34,043 nt of DNA, taken from an uncultured Colwellia sp. (GTDB lineage: Bacteria; Pseudomonadota; Gammaproteobacteria; Enterobacterales; Alteromonadaceae). A program made the position numbers and the translations under genes. Shown here piece by piece: positions 25,302-33,954 of this stretch. The first letter of the stretch is position 1. Each line of letters starts with the position of its first letter. The notes under the pieces were generated by a model, which made no database searches, had not been told where the DNA came from, and saw only the letters and a program-made list of their open reading frames with translations. The stretch spans positions 1 through 34,043 of the forward strand of contig CAJXPG010000029.1 of assembly GCA_913057925.1 (NCBI GenBank), written 5' to 3'.

Positions 25302-25327
25302 CAAGTTGAATTTATTAAGGACTGAAG

Positions 25328-25984
25328 ATGAAACAAGTTGCAGTTATTCTAAGTGGTTGTGGTGTTTATGATGGTAGTGAAATTCATGAAGCCGTATTAA
25401 CTTTACTGGCGATTGAACAGCAAGGCGCAAGTTATCGCTGTTTTGCCCCTAATATTGAACAGCATCATGTAATAAACCATATTACTGGCGAAGTCAGTGC
25501 AGAAGAAACCCGTAATGTTTTAGTTGAAGCTGCGCGCATTGGGCGTGGCGATGTAGAAGACTTAGTTGATCTTAGAGAGCAAGATTACGATGCTATCATT
25601 TTTGTTGGTGGTTTTGGTGCAGCGAAAAACTTAAGCAGCTTTGCCCTAGATAATGATAACTATAGTGTTAACGAGCAAGTTTTATCGGCTGCTAAAGCAT
25701 TTGCAGCCGTTGAAAAACCTGCGGGTTATATGTGTATTGCTCCGGCAATGTTACCGTTAATTTACCCGAAAGGCGTAAAGGGCACTATTGGTAAAGATAG
25801 CGCCACCGCGGCATTAATTTCAGCGAAAGGACTAAACCATATTGATTGTGCAGTGACTGATGTGGTTATTGATGAAGCGCATAAAATAGTATCAACACCT
25901 GCGTACATGTTGGCAGAGTCTATTAGTGAAGCTGCACAGGGCATTAACAAGTTAGTTAAGTATGTGCTGGCCTTTAGTAAATAA
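25328..25984 (+). CDS. elbB: ElbB, DJ-1/PfpI-like glyoxalase
   Basis: ElbB (formerly linked to isoprenoid synthesis) is a class I glutamine-amidotransferase-like protein with weak glyoxalase activity in E. coli. The 218-residue length matches. The N-terminus VAVILSGCGVYDGSEIHE, the FVGGFGAAKNL loop (92-102) and the nucleophile-elbow cysteine Cys136 (GYMCIAPAM) are typical. An AAGGA ribosome site precedes the ATG. It lies 26 bases after the MFS gene and 12 bases before the chosen GH3 start, so it is inside the mocR operon. It may detoxify reactive carbonyls; the operon link is unexplained. Confidence 0.93.
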   Translation: MKQVAVILSGCGVYDGSEIHEAVLTLLAIEQQGASYRCFAPNIEQHHVINHITGEVSAEETRNVLVEAARIGRGDVEDLVDLREQDYDAIIFVGGFGAAKNLSSFALDNDNYSVNEQVLSAAKAFAAVEKPAGYMCIAPAMLPLIYPKGVKGTIGKDSATAALISAKGLNHIDCAVTDVVIDEAHKIVSTPAYMLAESISEAAQGINKLVKYVLAFSK

Positions 25985-25996
25985 TTGAATATATCG

Positions 25997-27958
25997 ATGA
26001 AACTACTTTCAATAAAACCTTCGGCTCGAATGTTGTTTACGGTACTGGTTATCAGCGCATCGACTACTTTAAGTGCTTGCCAAAGTCAGGCTACAGAAAA
26101 AAATATGAAAAATAACTCTTCTAATCGTTACCACTTCACATCATTTGAGCAGCAGGTCGCCGAAAGAATGTCGTTAGATATTCGTTACTTTTGTGCCGAT
26201 ATCGATGGTAAGCCAAGTGTCCCTAGCTCAAAACATTGTCGAGCAGCGGTTACCAAATTACCGCCAGAATTAGCCGAGATGATCACATTAAGTGGCGTTG
26301 GTGGCATCGTACTTTTTGCTGAAAATGTTGTCGATACACCACAAGTAGTGACATTGACCCATGATATTCAGCAAGCCGCTTTAAAGTCTGCGCAAACTAA
26401 ACCCTTGATAATTTCAATGGATCAAGAAGGTGGACGAGTCGCCCGTTTTGCACAAATGACAGGTTTTGCTGGCAATATGGCAATCGGAGCAAGTTATCCT
26501 GAGCATGGCACTCATTTTTCGACTCAAGTAAATAGCATTATTGCTAAAGAATTGAATGCGCTCGGGATTAATAATAATTACGCGCCTGTTGTTGATGTGA
26601 ATACTAATGCTGAAAACCCCGTTATTAACACCCGCTCTTTTGGTGAATCGCCCGAGCAAGTTGCTGAGCTTGGCGCAAGTGCCGTCAAGGCTATTCAATC
26701 ACAAGGCGTAATGGCAACCCTGAAGCACTTTCCAGGTCATGGAGACACTCATGTTGATAGTCATTTAGGGTTACCGAGAGTTGATCATGATCGCGCAACA
26801 ATAGATAGCGTTGATTTAGCGCCATTTGCTTGGGCAATTAAGCATGCTAATCCAGCAATGATAATGACCGCGCACATTCAATATCCGGCGCTTGATGACA
26901 GTGTTTTTGTTAGTAAAAGTGGTGAAAAGCTAATTCGTCCTGCCACCATGTCACGAAAAATTTTAGCTGAACTGCTACGTGAAGAAATGGCTTATGACGG
27001 CATTATTGCCACCGACGCTCTGGATATGGCAGGGGTTGCGCACTTTTTTAGCGAAGATGAAGCGGTTGTCGAAACATTTATTGCAGGGGCTGATTTAGCG
27101 GTAATGCCCTTTAAAGTGAGAACGCCAGAAGACATCAATAATTTTTATCAGTTTATTAAAATGGTTGCTAAAGACTTGCAACAACGCATTGCACAAGGCG
27201 ACTATCAATTAGCAGAGTTTGAACAGTCACTCAGTCGTTTACATGCCTATAAAAAGCAGTATATTGAAATTGATGAGAGCCCGCTTGCAGATAAAATTGC
27301 TTTGGCAGAAAAGGTTATTGCTAAAACAGCCCATATTAATGCTGAGCAAGCATTGGCAAATGCGGCGGTAACATTACTGAAAAATAAAGACATATTGCCT
27401 TTAAACGCAGCTGAAGTAACTAAGCTTCATTTTGTCGTTGCCAATCAACAAGAATTGTTGGCGTTACAATACGCAAGTAATCAAGTTTTATCGCAACTAT
27501 TAGCAGCCAAGCAATTTTCCGAGTTAAATATTAGTTACTTTGTTGCAGACGATAATATTGTTGATGAAAGTGCAATTAAGCAAGTTAAAGCCGCTGATGT
27601 TGTGTTCGCAACCCTAGATATTAAGATGGCGAGTTTAGTCGATTTAGGCGGTATGGATGATTTAACGCCAAGCTATGGCAGTAAAGCGCAGCAGCAACAA
27701 AAATTGACTTATGCTAGCGTGTTAAAGCAAAAGCTCAGCTTAGCGAATGAGTTACAAACTCCTGCGATACTGATTGCTAAAGGCTCACCATTTTTAGTTG
27801 AGGATTACAGCAAGCTTGCTAAGGCTGTTATTCTAAATTTTGATGACAGAATTTATTCCGATAAAGATCAGAACGTGATTAGTCCTGGTTTTAATGCCAG
27901 CTTAGCGGTTATTTTTAACCAAGCAGAAGCTAAGGGTAAGCTACCGGTTTCTTTATAA
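25997..27958 (+). CDS. Glycoside hydrolase family 3 lipoprotein (beta-N-acetylhexosaminidase-like)
   Basis: A 653-residue predicted lipoprotein: basic N-terminus, hydrophobic stretch and lipobox LSAC with Cys28. The GH3 barrel (about 55-390) has DQEGGR (142-147), KHFPGHGDTHVDSH (243-256), whose His/Asp pair is the acid-base dyad of NagZ-type enzymes, and nucleophile Asp340 in IIATDALDMAGV. A further about 220-residue alpha/beta domain follows, unlike the roughly 340-residue cytosolic NagZ. It should release N-acetylglucosamine from chitin oligosaccharides or peptidoglycan fragments at the cell surface or periplasm. I chose ATG at 25997, since it gives a normal lipoprotein signal; a TTG at 25985, directly after the elbB stop, is possible. 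Neither has a good ribosome site. A strong terminator follows. Confidence 0.9.
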   Translation: MKLLSIKPSARMLFTVLVISASTTLSACQSQATEKNMKNNSSNRYHFTSFEQQVAERMSLDIRYFCADIDGKPSVPSSKHCRAAVTKLPPELAEMITLSGVGGIVLFAENVVDTPQVVTLTHDIQQAALKSAQTKPLIISMDQEGGRVARFAQMTGFAGNMAIGASYPEHGTHFSTQVNSIIAKELNALGINNNYAPVVDVNTNAENPVINTRSFGESPEQVAELGASAVKAIQSQGVMATLKHFPGHGDTHVDSHLGLPRVDHDRATIDSVDLAPFAWAIKHANPAMIMTAHIQYPALDDSVFVSKSGEKLIRPATMSRKILAELLREEMAYDGIIATDALDMAGVAHFFSEDEAVVETFIAGADLAVMPFKVRTPEDINNFYQFIKMVAKDLQQRIAQGDYQLAEFEQSLSRLHAYKKQYIEIDESPLADKIALAEKVIAKTAHINAEQALANAAVTLLKNKDILPLNAAEVTKLHFVVANQQELLALQYASNQVLSQLLAAKQFSELNISYFVADDNIVDESAIKQVKAADVVFATLDIKMASLVDLGGMDDLTPSYGSKAQQQQKLTYASVLKQKLSLANELQTPAILIAKGSPFLVEDYSKLAKAVILNFDDRIYSDKDQNVISPGFNASLAVIFNQAEAKGKLPVSL

Positions 27959-27978
27959 AAAAAATATTTGTGACAAAT

Positions 27979-28016
27979 AAAAACGGCCAAATCAGTAATG
28001 ATTAGGCCGTTTTTTT
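27979..28016. terminator. Bidirectional terminator between GH3 gene and AI-2E family gene
   Basis: A 10-bp stem (27979-27988 with 28005-28014), an A-A mismatch and a further 5-bp inner stem enclose a GTAA loop, followed by T. A-rich left arm and T-rich right arm suit both convergent transcripts. Confidence 0.9.
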
Positions 28017-28065
28017 AACGGTTGGATATTGTCACCGGCAGAAGGTAAACCCGTGACATTAAGCG

Positions 28066-29175
28066 TTAGCTTTCACTGACTTTGGCATCTTCTTGTACTT
28101 CACTTTCGTCATTCTGGCCAAGCCAATCAATCATTAACTCATAACCTAGTGCCAAAATAACTGCACCGGTAAATAAGCCGATAATGCCAGACAATAGCAT
28201 ACCGCCAATGGCACCTAGTAAGATAACTAGCATAGGGATGTTCATGCCACGACCTAAAAATAACGGCTTTAAAAACGCATCACTTGCACTAACTAAAATA
28301 CTGAAAATTAAGAAAGCGACTGCAGGGGTAGTGTCTGCAACACTGAAGTAGTAGGCGGCAATAGGGCCAAGCACTAAAATAGGCGGTAATTGCGCTATGG
28401 CTAATACGAGTACGGCAATTGCCCAGAGACCCGCAGCAGGAATATCGGCAATCATTAAGCCAACACCTGAAAGTAATGATTGAATAACTGCAACACCGAG
28501 AACACCTGTGGCAACACTGCGTATGGTGGCGATTGTAGTATTAATGGTTCTATCGCCATTTTCATTCATCAAGCGACGTGCCATTTTACTAACACCTTGG
28601 TGTAAAGCGTCAGATTTTGAAATAAAAACAACCGCAATAATGAGTGAAACTATAAACTGAAAAATACCACCGCCAATACCGGCTACGGCTGAAAGTAAGC
28701 TACTAGAAAATGATTTGATTTGCTCAGGATATTGGCTAGCAACTTTTTGAATATCTTTGGAAGCGTCTTGCCATAAAATATATAACTTCTCTCCGACCAC
28801 AGGCCATTCTTTAATGCTTTCATTGGCTGCCGGGATTTTTAATGTACCTTCTTCAATACCTGTATATACGTGTTGTGCGGAATCAATTGCTGAAGAAGAG
28901 AGGTTAATCGATGGTACAGCTATCAAGGAAATACCGACGAGGGCAATAATCGTTGAAGCTAACTTTTTATTACCTTTTAATATGCTACTCAGTTTAGCGT
29001 GCATTGGGTATAAGGCGACGGCTAAGATACCAGCCCAAATGGTAATCAAGATGAACGGTTTTACAATAGCAAAACACCAAAGGATGATAACTGCTGTAGC
29101 ACCAAGCTTAATTGTTATGTCTATAATACGGCGATTAAATGCTTGCTCGCTACTAAGATCTGGTTGTTTGTTCAT
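28066..29175 (-). CDS. AI-2E family (PerM/YdiK-like) membrane transporter
   Basis: A 369-residue inner-membrane protein with about eight hydrophobic segments: a pair near the N-terminus (about 25-60), one near 75, a long soluble loop (about 105-165), then five or six helices to about 350. This layout and the PPILVLGPIAAYYF-type block fit the AI-2E transporter family (PF01594). Despite the name, members have varied functions including ion antiport and export of small molecules; export of autoinducer-2 is not implied. An AGGGA ribosome site precedes the ATG. It lies 93 bases after the ion-channel gene on the same strand, so possibly co-transcribed. Confidence 0.88.
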   Translation of the reverse strand: MNKQPDLSSEQAFNRRIIDITIKLGATAVIILWCFAIVKPFILITIWAGILAVALYPMHAKLSSILKGNKKLASTIIALVGISLIAVPSINLSSSAIDSAQHVYTGIEEGTLKIPAANESIKEWPVVGEKLYILWQDASKDIQKVASQYPEQIKSFSSSLLSAVAGIGGGIFQFIVSLIIAVVFISKSDALHQGVSKMARRLMNENGDRTINTTIATIRSVATGVLGVAVIQSLLSGVGLMIADIPAAGLWAIAVLVLAIAQLPPILVLGPIAAYYFSVADTTPAVAFLIFSILVSASDAFLKPLFLGRGMNIPMLVILLGAIGGMLLSGIIGLFTGAVILALGYELMIDWLGQNDESEVQEDAKVSES

Positions 29176-29268
29176 TACGTGTCCCTTGTGTTAGTGACGT
29201 ATTGTCTTATTATTTATCTTCTAAAACTATTTTCTGAACTGATGTTATTAACTTTTTCATACCTGTTG

Positions 29269-29940
29269 TTATTGATTTTTCGGTGGTTGGCCACCAAAGT
29301 TTGACATGTGCGAGCCCACTAGACTTGCCACTAAAATGGCTAAGTAGAACTGTCCAACAATGGCTTCTAAATACACTAAAAACCGAGATAAAGGTAATAT
29401 TGGCGAGACATCACCAAAGCCTAAGGTGGTAATGGTGACAAATGAGAAATAAATAAAGTCAGGAAATAAGGTAAACCATTGGCTAGTCGCATTGGTATTG
29501 GTAAATGAATCTGCAAAACTTAGTTCAACTAAGGTATAAATAACAGCCCAAATTAACCCCATCAGTAAATATAAACAAATAGCACCTAGGATTTTATTAC
29601 CATCAATATCGCCAGTAAATAACACCTGTTTTGCTGTTCTAAGGGCGGTAGAAATAAAGAAACTTAGTATCAAAAGTAAGTAGAGCTGATCAAAACCTGC
29701 ATTATCTAACCAAGCACCGAAAAATGAAAAAAATAAAATGGCCACTGGGAATATGAAGGTTCTGCGCAGTACAAAATCTTTTGAGTCTACGCCCCACACA
29801 GCGACCAGTAAGGTCACTATAGTGGCAGATTGTACTAAGCGTTGTACTGAGTGATCGAAAAACTGTTGCGCTAGTGAGGTACCAAGTAATAATAATATTA
29901 GGGCAAAAGTGAGGTAAACAAAATTATCTTGGCGTGTCAT
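29269..29940 (-). CDS. Six-helix-type ion channel with potassium-channel-like pore
   Basis: A 223-residue inner-membrane protein. Four N-terminal hydrophobic helices (about 7-25, 38-50, 62-77 and 85-100) precede a two-helix pore domain (about 115-210) with pore sequence TTLGFGDV at 171-178. It differs from the canonical TVGYGD by Leu at the second position and GFGD in the filter, which is compatible with potassium selectivity. There is no cytosolic RCK domain and no basic S4-like voltage sensor, so gating is unknown. The ATG at 29940 lacks a ribosome site; a TTG three codons upstream (29949) has AGAGA at good spacing and may be the true start. Neighbours are an AI-2E family protein and a DUF748 protein. 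Confidence 0.85.
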   Translation of the reverse strand: MTRQDNFVYLTFALILLLLGTSLAQQFFDHSVQRLVQSATIVTLLVAVWGVDSKDFVLRRTFIFPVAILFFSFFGAWLDNAGFDQLYLLLILSFFISTALRTAKQVLFTGDIDGNKILGAICLYLLMGLIWAVIYTLVELSFADSFTNTNATSQWFTLFPDFIYFSFVTITTLGFGDVSPILPLSRFLVYLEAIVGQFYLAILVASLVGSHMSNFGGQPPKNQ

Positions 29941-30006
29941 TGTTTTCAAAAGCTATTCTCTACAATCTATCGATAAAATTAGTAATGCTGTTAATAGGTT
30001 ATCTGA

Positions 30007-32574
30007 TTATACTGATATTGCAATACGTGGCTTAGCACCTTCATCACTATCAATTTGCGGCTTGCACAGTAAAATTCGCGATGATTCTATTTTGCCTTCT
30101 TCAATAAGATAATCTTTAAAGGCATGTTCACGCTGCTCACCAACATCAAGTAAACGCTTTATATCAGCTTTATCTGTAACAGTTTTACCTGCGCTAAGGC
30201 CGATATCTGCAGGCGTACTAATAGCGCAAATGGTTACTCGAGTGTCTTGTTTATCTTGCATTAAACTGATGAAGTCCTTGAGGTAAGCACTTTGACTATC
30301 ATTAGGCTCTATTTGCTTTTCTTGATATTCTAAATCATCAAAGCGTAGCTTTAAGGCGAACTCTCCTGCAGTAATTGCAATTGATACTATGTTGGCGTAA
30401 GGCACAAATGTTGTAAGTAAGTAATCTTGTGTTGCCGACATTATCGCTTTTTTAGTAATTAAGGTGACAATGCTACTCATGCCAAATTCTGGGTCAGAGG
30501 TTGAACCGCTTAACGGTACATCAAGTTCAACATTGCCATCACCATCTTTTAACATACCTAAAGCCATATTCAGAGGCAGTGCACCTTGGTCAATTAAGTT
30601 ACCTGCTTCTTCGCTATCAACTAAACCAGTTTCTAACGCTTGTAATAACACAACAACATTACCATCGAGTTCCTCACCTTTCAGTGTTACATCTAATGCT
30701 GTATTAAGTTGTCCTGTCTTTACCTCAAGGCCCGTTGAGTCTTTCATGTAAGAAGAAATAGCAGGAAGAGAGAACTCTTTGAAATCCCCTTGGATGTGAT
30801 AGCTAGGTAATTTTGCAAAAGGTTGTAATTGTCCTGCTAAATTGAAGTTGGCATACTTATTACTGCGGCCAATTAAACTGAACGGTGTTTGCTGTTGCTT
30901 CTTGTCAGCTGCATTGCTGATAGCACCAAGCTCAAAGGTATCAATAAATAAGGTACGTTGATAGATAGGTTCTACGCTAAAATCAGTAAAGTTTAACGTG
31001 TTTTCATTGAGGAAACGCAGTTCGTTCAAGCTAAAAGTAAAGCCTTGCTCGGTTTTTTCCTCAAGTTGTTTAACTTGCTGTTGTTCGACATCTTTCAACT
31101 CATTGATGGCTTTAACCTCATCACCTTGTTGGCTCTCAGGTTCTTCTTCTAAAGCTATAAGATTAGCAATATCTTTATTTTCTTTGATAATTACGTCACC
31201 GGTTAAGGTGTCGAAGATAATGCTGTTGATAGCAATACTTTGTTGATGAATATGTAAATCGTTTAAGGTTAACTGCTTAAGTTGCATTACTGGTGGTAAC
31301 TTAACCAATTCTTTCGCAGAGATATCAATTCCATCCTCGGCTGAAAGCTTATTAATTCTCGCCGTTGCTTTTTCAATGACTTCATCGCTCAGTGTCGCTT
31401 TTTTAGAGAAAACTAATTCATCTAAAACTATATCAGTAATATCGATACTCGGCTCGTCATCTAAAACAAAGCTAATGTTTGCCAAATTTAGTTGCTCAAA
31501 AGCGGCAATGGTCGCGTTAGTTTTATTTTGACTAACCACTGCATTGTTAAGTTTTATGTTGCTATGACCCGCTAGGTGAGTAATATTATTGTCGCGTACA
31601 CTAACGGCTATATCTTTGAAGTTATGCACCAAACTTTTTAGGGTAACTTTTTGCTCTGCTACGCCTAGTAAAAGTTCATCGATCTTAAATTTGGCATCTT
31701 GCACTTTTAAGTCAACACCTTGCTTTGCAATGCTAAGGGTTTGCTGACTTGAAAAAGACAATGCACCAGCTAACTCTGTCAGCGGCTCCACATAACGTGC
31801 TAAATATTCTACTGGGTAATTATCAATGCGAAGCAGGCTGTTAATATCACCCTCTCCAGAAATTAGCTGGGTATCTGCAGTAAGTGATAAATGGGTTTGA
31901 TCAATAAGTGCTGATAACGATAAATTCGCGGCTTGCTCATCTTGTGTTGCTTTTACTTGGCTGATGACAAGCTCTTCAATTTCAATATGATGGGTTTTAC
32001 TTTTATCTTCTTGTTGCTGCTTTTCAATTTCAATATGAAATTGGCTTAATAATAATTTAGGTAAAACTAATTGATATGCTACTGAGCTGGTTGGCTCATT
32101 CTCTGTTGTTGCTAATTCTTCTGTGGCTTGCTCTGCGTCTTGCTCGGAGCTTGTTTCACTTTCATTTTTACTATCGCTTTCGATGGCAATTCCAGCAATG
32201 ATAAGGCCATGCTCACTTTGAGTAACTTTCAAGTTACCTTGCTCAATAGTGAATTTACTCAAGACCACTTTATCAAAGACAAGTTGCCATAAAGCGACTT
32301 GTAATTTTAGCTCTGTTAACTTCAATACCGTTTCCGGTGTGTTACTGCGAATGCTTGATAGGTTGATATCACTTAGGGTAACGCGCATTAAAAAAGGGTT
32401 AAAGCGAATACTAGCCTCATCAGATAGCTGCAGTTGCTTTTCTGCCAAAATAGGTGAGATAAAGTGCTTAGCGACCGGGGAGGATATTAACCAAATGATT
32501 GAAAATATTGATATATAAAGCGCTAATAATATCTTAAAGAATTTATGAGTAAAAAAGGCTAGCAGGCGTGCCAT
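30007..32574 (-). CDS. DUF748 (AsmA-like) envelope protein
   Basis: An 855-residue protein with one N-terminal membrane helix (about 12-32) and a very long periplasmic region of repeated beta strands, as in DUF748 proteins of the AsmA-like superfamily. Acidic low-complexity stretches rich in Glu/Gln (about 133-160 and 475-510) interrupt it. The last about 110 residues (from about 745) look like a small alpha/beta domain with a D-x-R-V-T-I strand. AsmA-like proteins are implicated in lipid transport or outer-membrane homeostasis; that role is inferred for this family. AAGGAAAG lies about eight bases before the ATG. No gene is fused or truncated. Confidence 0.82.
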   Translation of the reverse strand: MARLLAFFTHKFFKILLALYISIFSIIWLISSPVAKHFISPILAEKQLQLSDEASIRFNPFLMRVTLSDINLSSIRSNTPETVLKLTELKLQVALWQLVFDKVVLSKFTIEQGNLKVTQSEHGLIIAGIAIESDSKNESETSSEQDAEQATEELATTENEPTSSVAYQLVLPKLLLSQFHIEIEKQQQEDKSKTHHIEIEELVISQVKATQDEQAANLSLSALIDQTHLSLTADTQLISGEGDINSLLRIDNYPVEYLARYVEPLTELAGALSFSSQQTLSIAKQGVDLKVQDAKFKIDELLLGVAEQKVTLKSLVHNFKDIAVSVRDNNITHLAGHSNIKLNNAVVSQNKTNATIAAFEQLNLANISFVLDDEPSIDITDIVLDELVFSKKATLSDEVIEKATARINKLSAEDGIDISAKELVKLPPVMQLKQLTLNDLHIHQQSIAINSIIFDTLTGDVIIKENKDIANLIALEEEPESQQGDEVKAINELKDVEQQQVKQLEEKTEQGFTFSLNELRFLNENTLNFTDFSVEPIYQRTLFIDTFELGAISNAADKKQQQTPFSLIGRSNKYANFNLAGQLQPFAKLPSYHIQGDFKEFSLPAISSYMKDSTGLEVKTGQLNTALDVTLKGEELDGNVVVLLQALETGLVDSEEAGNLIDQGALPLNMALGMLKDGDGNVELDVPLSGSTSDPEFGMSSIVTLITKKAIMSATQDYLLTTFVPYANIVSIAITAGEFALKLRFDDLEYQEKQIEPNDSQSAYLKDFISLMQDKQDTRVTICAISTPADIGLSAGKTVTDKADIKRLLDVGEQREHAFKDYLIEEGKIESSRILLCKPQIDSDEGAKPRIAISV

Positions 32575-32680
32575 GATAAAGACTTTCCTTGTTGGTGTTT
32601 CAAAAGTGAATTTGTGCTTGATAATTTACCTGAAAGGCAAAAATAACGCGGAATATAATTTACACTATTTTGTAGAAGGC

Positions 32681-32718
32681 TTACAATTGTAAAAGAAAGG
32701 TTAATTATGTAATTAACC
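32681..32718. repeat. Two palindromes upstream of mscS
   Basis: TTACAATTGTAA (32681-32692) is a perfect 12-base palindrome; GGTTAATT-ATGT-AATTAACC (32699-32718) has perfect 8-bp arms. Both lie 32-69 bases before the mscS start codon, close to a TATAAT at 32654-32659. They may be operators or leader hairpins. Confidence 0.5.
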
Positions 32719-32749
32719 ACTATTTAACAAGGTTTAGGATATCACTTTC

Positions 32750-33589
32750 ATGGAAATCAATATAGAAAAAATAGAGCATTATGCGCAAATGCTTGGCGAA
32801 ATGGGATTAACTTATGGCATACAGCTACTTCTAGCTGTTGTGGTTTACCTTGTTGGTAACTTTATTATAAAACGCATTGTTAAGTTAGTTGAGATAGCGC
32901 TATCAAAGAAGAAGGTTGAAGTAACCTTACATCGCTTTTTACTGAGTATTTTAACTACGGTATTAAAAGCGATTCAAATCATTGTTTTTGCATCAATGAT
33001 AGGTATTGAAACAGCCTCATTAATTGCGGTACTAGGTGCTGCTGGTTTAGCTATAGGTTTAGCCTTACAAGGTAGTCTTGCGAATTTCGCTGGTGGTGTG
33101 TTGATTTTACTGTTTCGTCCATTTAAAAATGGCGATGCCATTAAAGCGCAAGGTTATGTAGGCGTTGTTGAAGAAATTCAAATATTCAATACTATTTTAA
33201 AAACCTTTGATAATCAGCGGATTATCATTCCTAATGGTCTACTATCTAACGGTTGTGTTACCAATATAAATGTTAATGGTACTCGCCGTGTTGATATGGT
33301 TTTTGGTATTGGTTACGACGATGATATTACTCAAGCGAAAACATTATTACGCTCGTTGATTGAAGCTGACTCTCGTGTACTTAAAGATCAAGCGATTGAT
33401 ATTTGGGTAGGTGAGCACGGTGACAGCTCAGTTAATTTATTTGTTCGTCCTTGGACTACAGCTGAAGATTATTGGGGTGTTTACTTCGACATGATGGAAA
33501 ATGTAAAAGTTGAGTTTGATAAGGCAGGTATTAGTATCCCTTATCCGCAACAAGATGTTCATATGCATCAGGTTGAAAGTGCAAAATAA
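32750..33589 (+). CDS. mscS: Small-conductance mechanosensitive channel MscS
   Basis: MscS opens under membrane tension and releases solutes upon hypo-osmotic shock. The 279-residue length is close to that of E. coli MscS (286). It has three transmembrane helices (about 21-45, 63-85 and 90-120), the Gly/Ala-rich pore helix with GAAGLAIGLALQGSLANFAGG (96-116), the FRPF hinge at 122-125, the beta domain with QIFNTILKTFDNQ and IIIPNG, and the C-terminal alpha/beta domain. Order and content follow the E. coli protein closely. An AGGAT element lies upstream of the ATG. It is a single gene divergent from the DUF748 gene and ends at a strong terminator. Confidence 0.95.
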   Translation: MEINIEKIEHYAQMLGEMGLTYGIQLLLAVVVYLVGNFIIKRIVKLVEIALSKKKVEVTLHRFLLSILTTVLKAIQIIVFASMIGIETASLIAVLGAAGLAIGLALQGSLANFAGGVLILLFRPFKNGDAIKAQGYVGVVEEIQIFNTILKTFDNQRIIIPNGLLSNGCVTNINVNGTRRVDMVFGIGYDDDITQAKTLLRSLIEADSRVLKDQAIDIWVGEHGDSSVNLFVRPWTTAEDYWGVYFDMMENVKVEFDKAGISIPYPQQDVHMHQVESAK

Positions 33590-33620
33590 TAGCTCAAGCC
33601 ATTAGTTTGAATGTGAATTT

Positions 33621-33655
33621 AAACCCCATTTCAGTTGACTGAAATGGGGTTTTTA
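33621..33655 (+). terminator. Rho-independent terminator after mscS
   Basis: A perfect 14-bp stem (33621-33634 with 33639-33652) with TTGA loop and a T-rich tail starts 31 bases after the mscS stop. Confidence 0.93.
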
Positions 33656-33660
33656 TTTTG

Positions 33661-33954
33661 GTACCGCTAAGTTTTCGAATGTCGCTAAATGTTGTTTGTC
33701 TAAAGCTTATCCTAAGCAGCTCTTGTGTTTTCAAATCTCTGTCAATCTGTCCTTATTCTTTTCAGAGACTTTTCTTTGCGATAAACACTATTCGCCGCGC
33801 ATATTGGCTCGTTTGCAGGTATTCTATGTTTAGGCAAAGCATTAGGGATTATTGCTTGAACCTGCATTTTGCTACTATTTTCGGAGAGTACACTCAACGC
33901 AAGGCCCGCTAAAGTTAAATTTGATTAAATACTGTATAAACAACAGAGTTATAA
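33661..33954. other. Gene-poor stretch, no supported gene
   Basis: Nearly 300 bases without a credible gene. A plus-strand open frame (33658-33912) would give a Ser/Cys/Arg/Leu-rich 84-residue product without ribosome site, overlapping the terminator, and is probably chance. The minus strand has a short open frame with more protein-like composition (containing ANEPICAANSVYRKEKS), interrupted by one TGA after which the frame continues to a TAG, giving the look of a decayed or repeated element. I do not recognise it. The right end presumably holds the promoter of the lipoprotein gene. Confidence 0.4.

Noticed and set aside
28066-29175. Interpretation as an autoinducer-2 exporter and quorum-sensing locus
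   Set aside because: The family name does not predict AI-2 transport, and no lux-type or lsr genes are nearby.
33658-33912. 84-codon open frame on the plus strand after mscS
   Set aside because: It begins in the tail of the mscS terminator, has no ribosome site, and its Ser/Cys/Arg-rich product resembles a chance translation.
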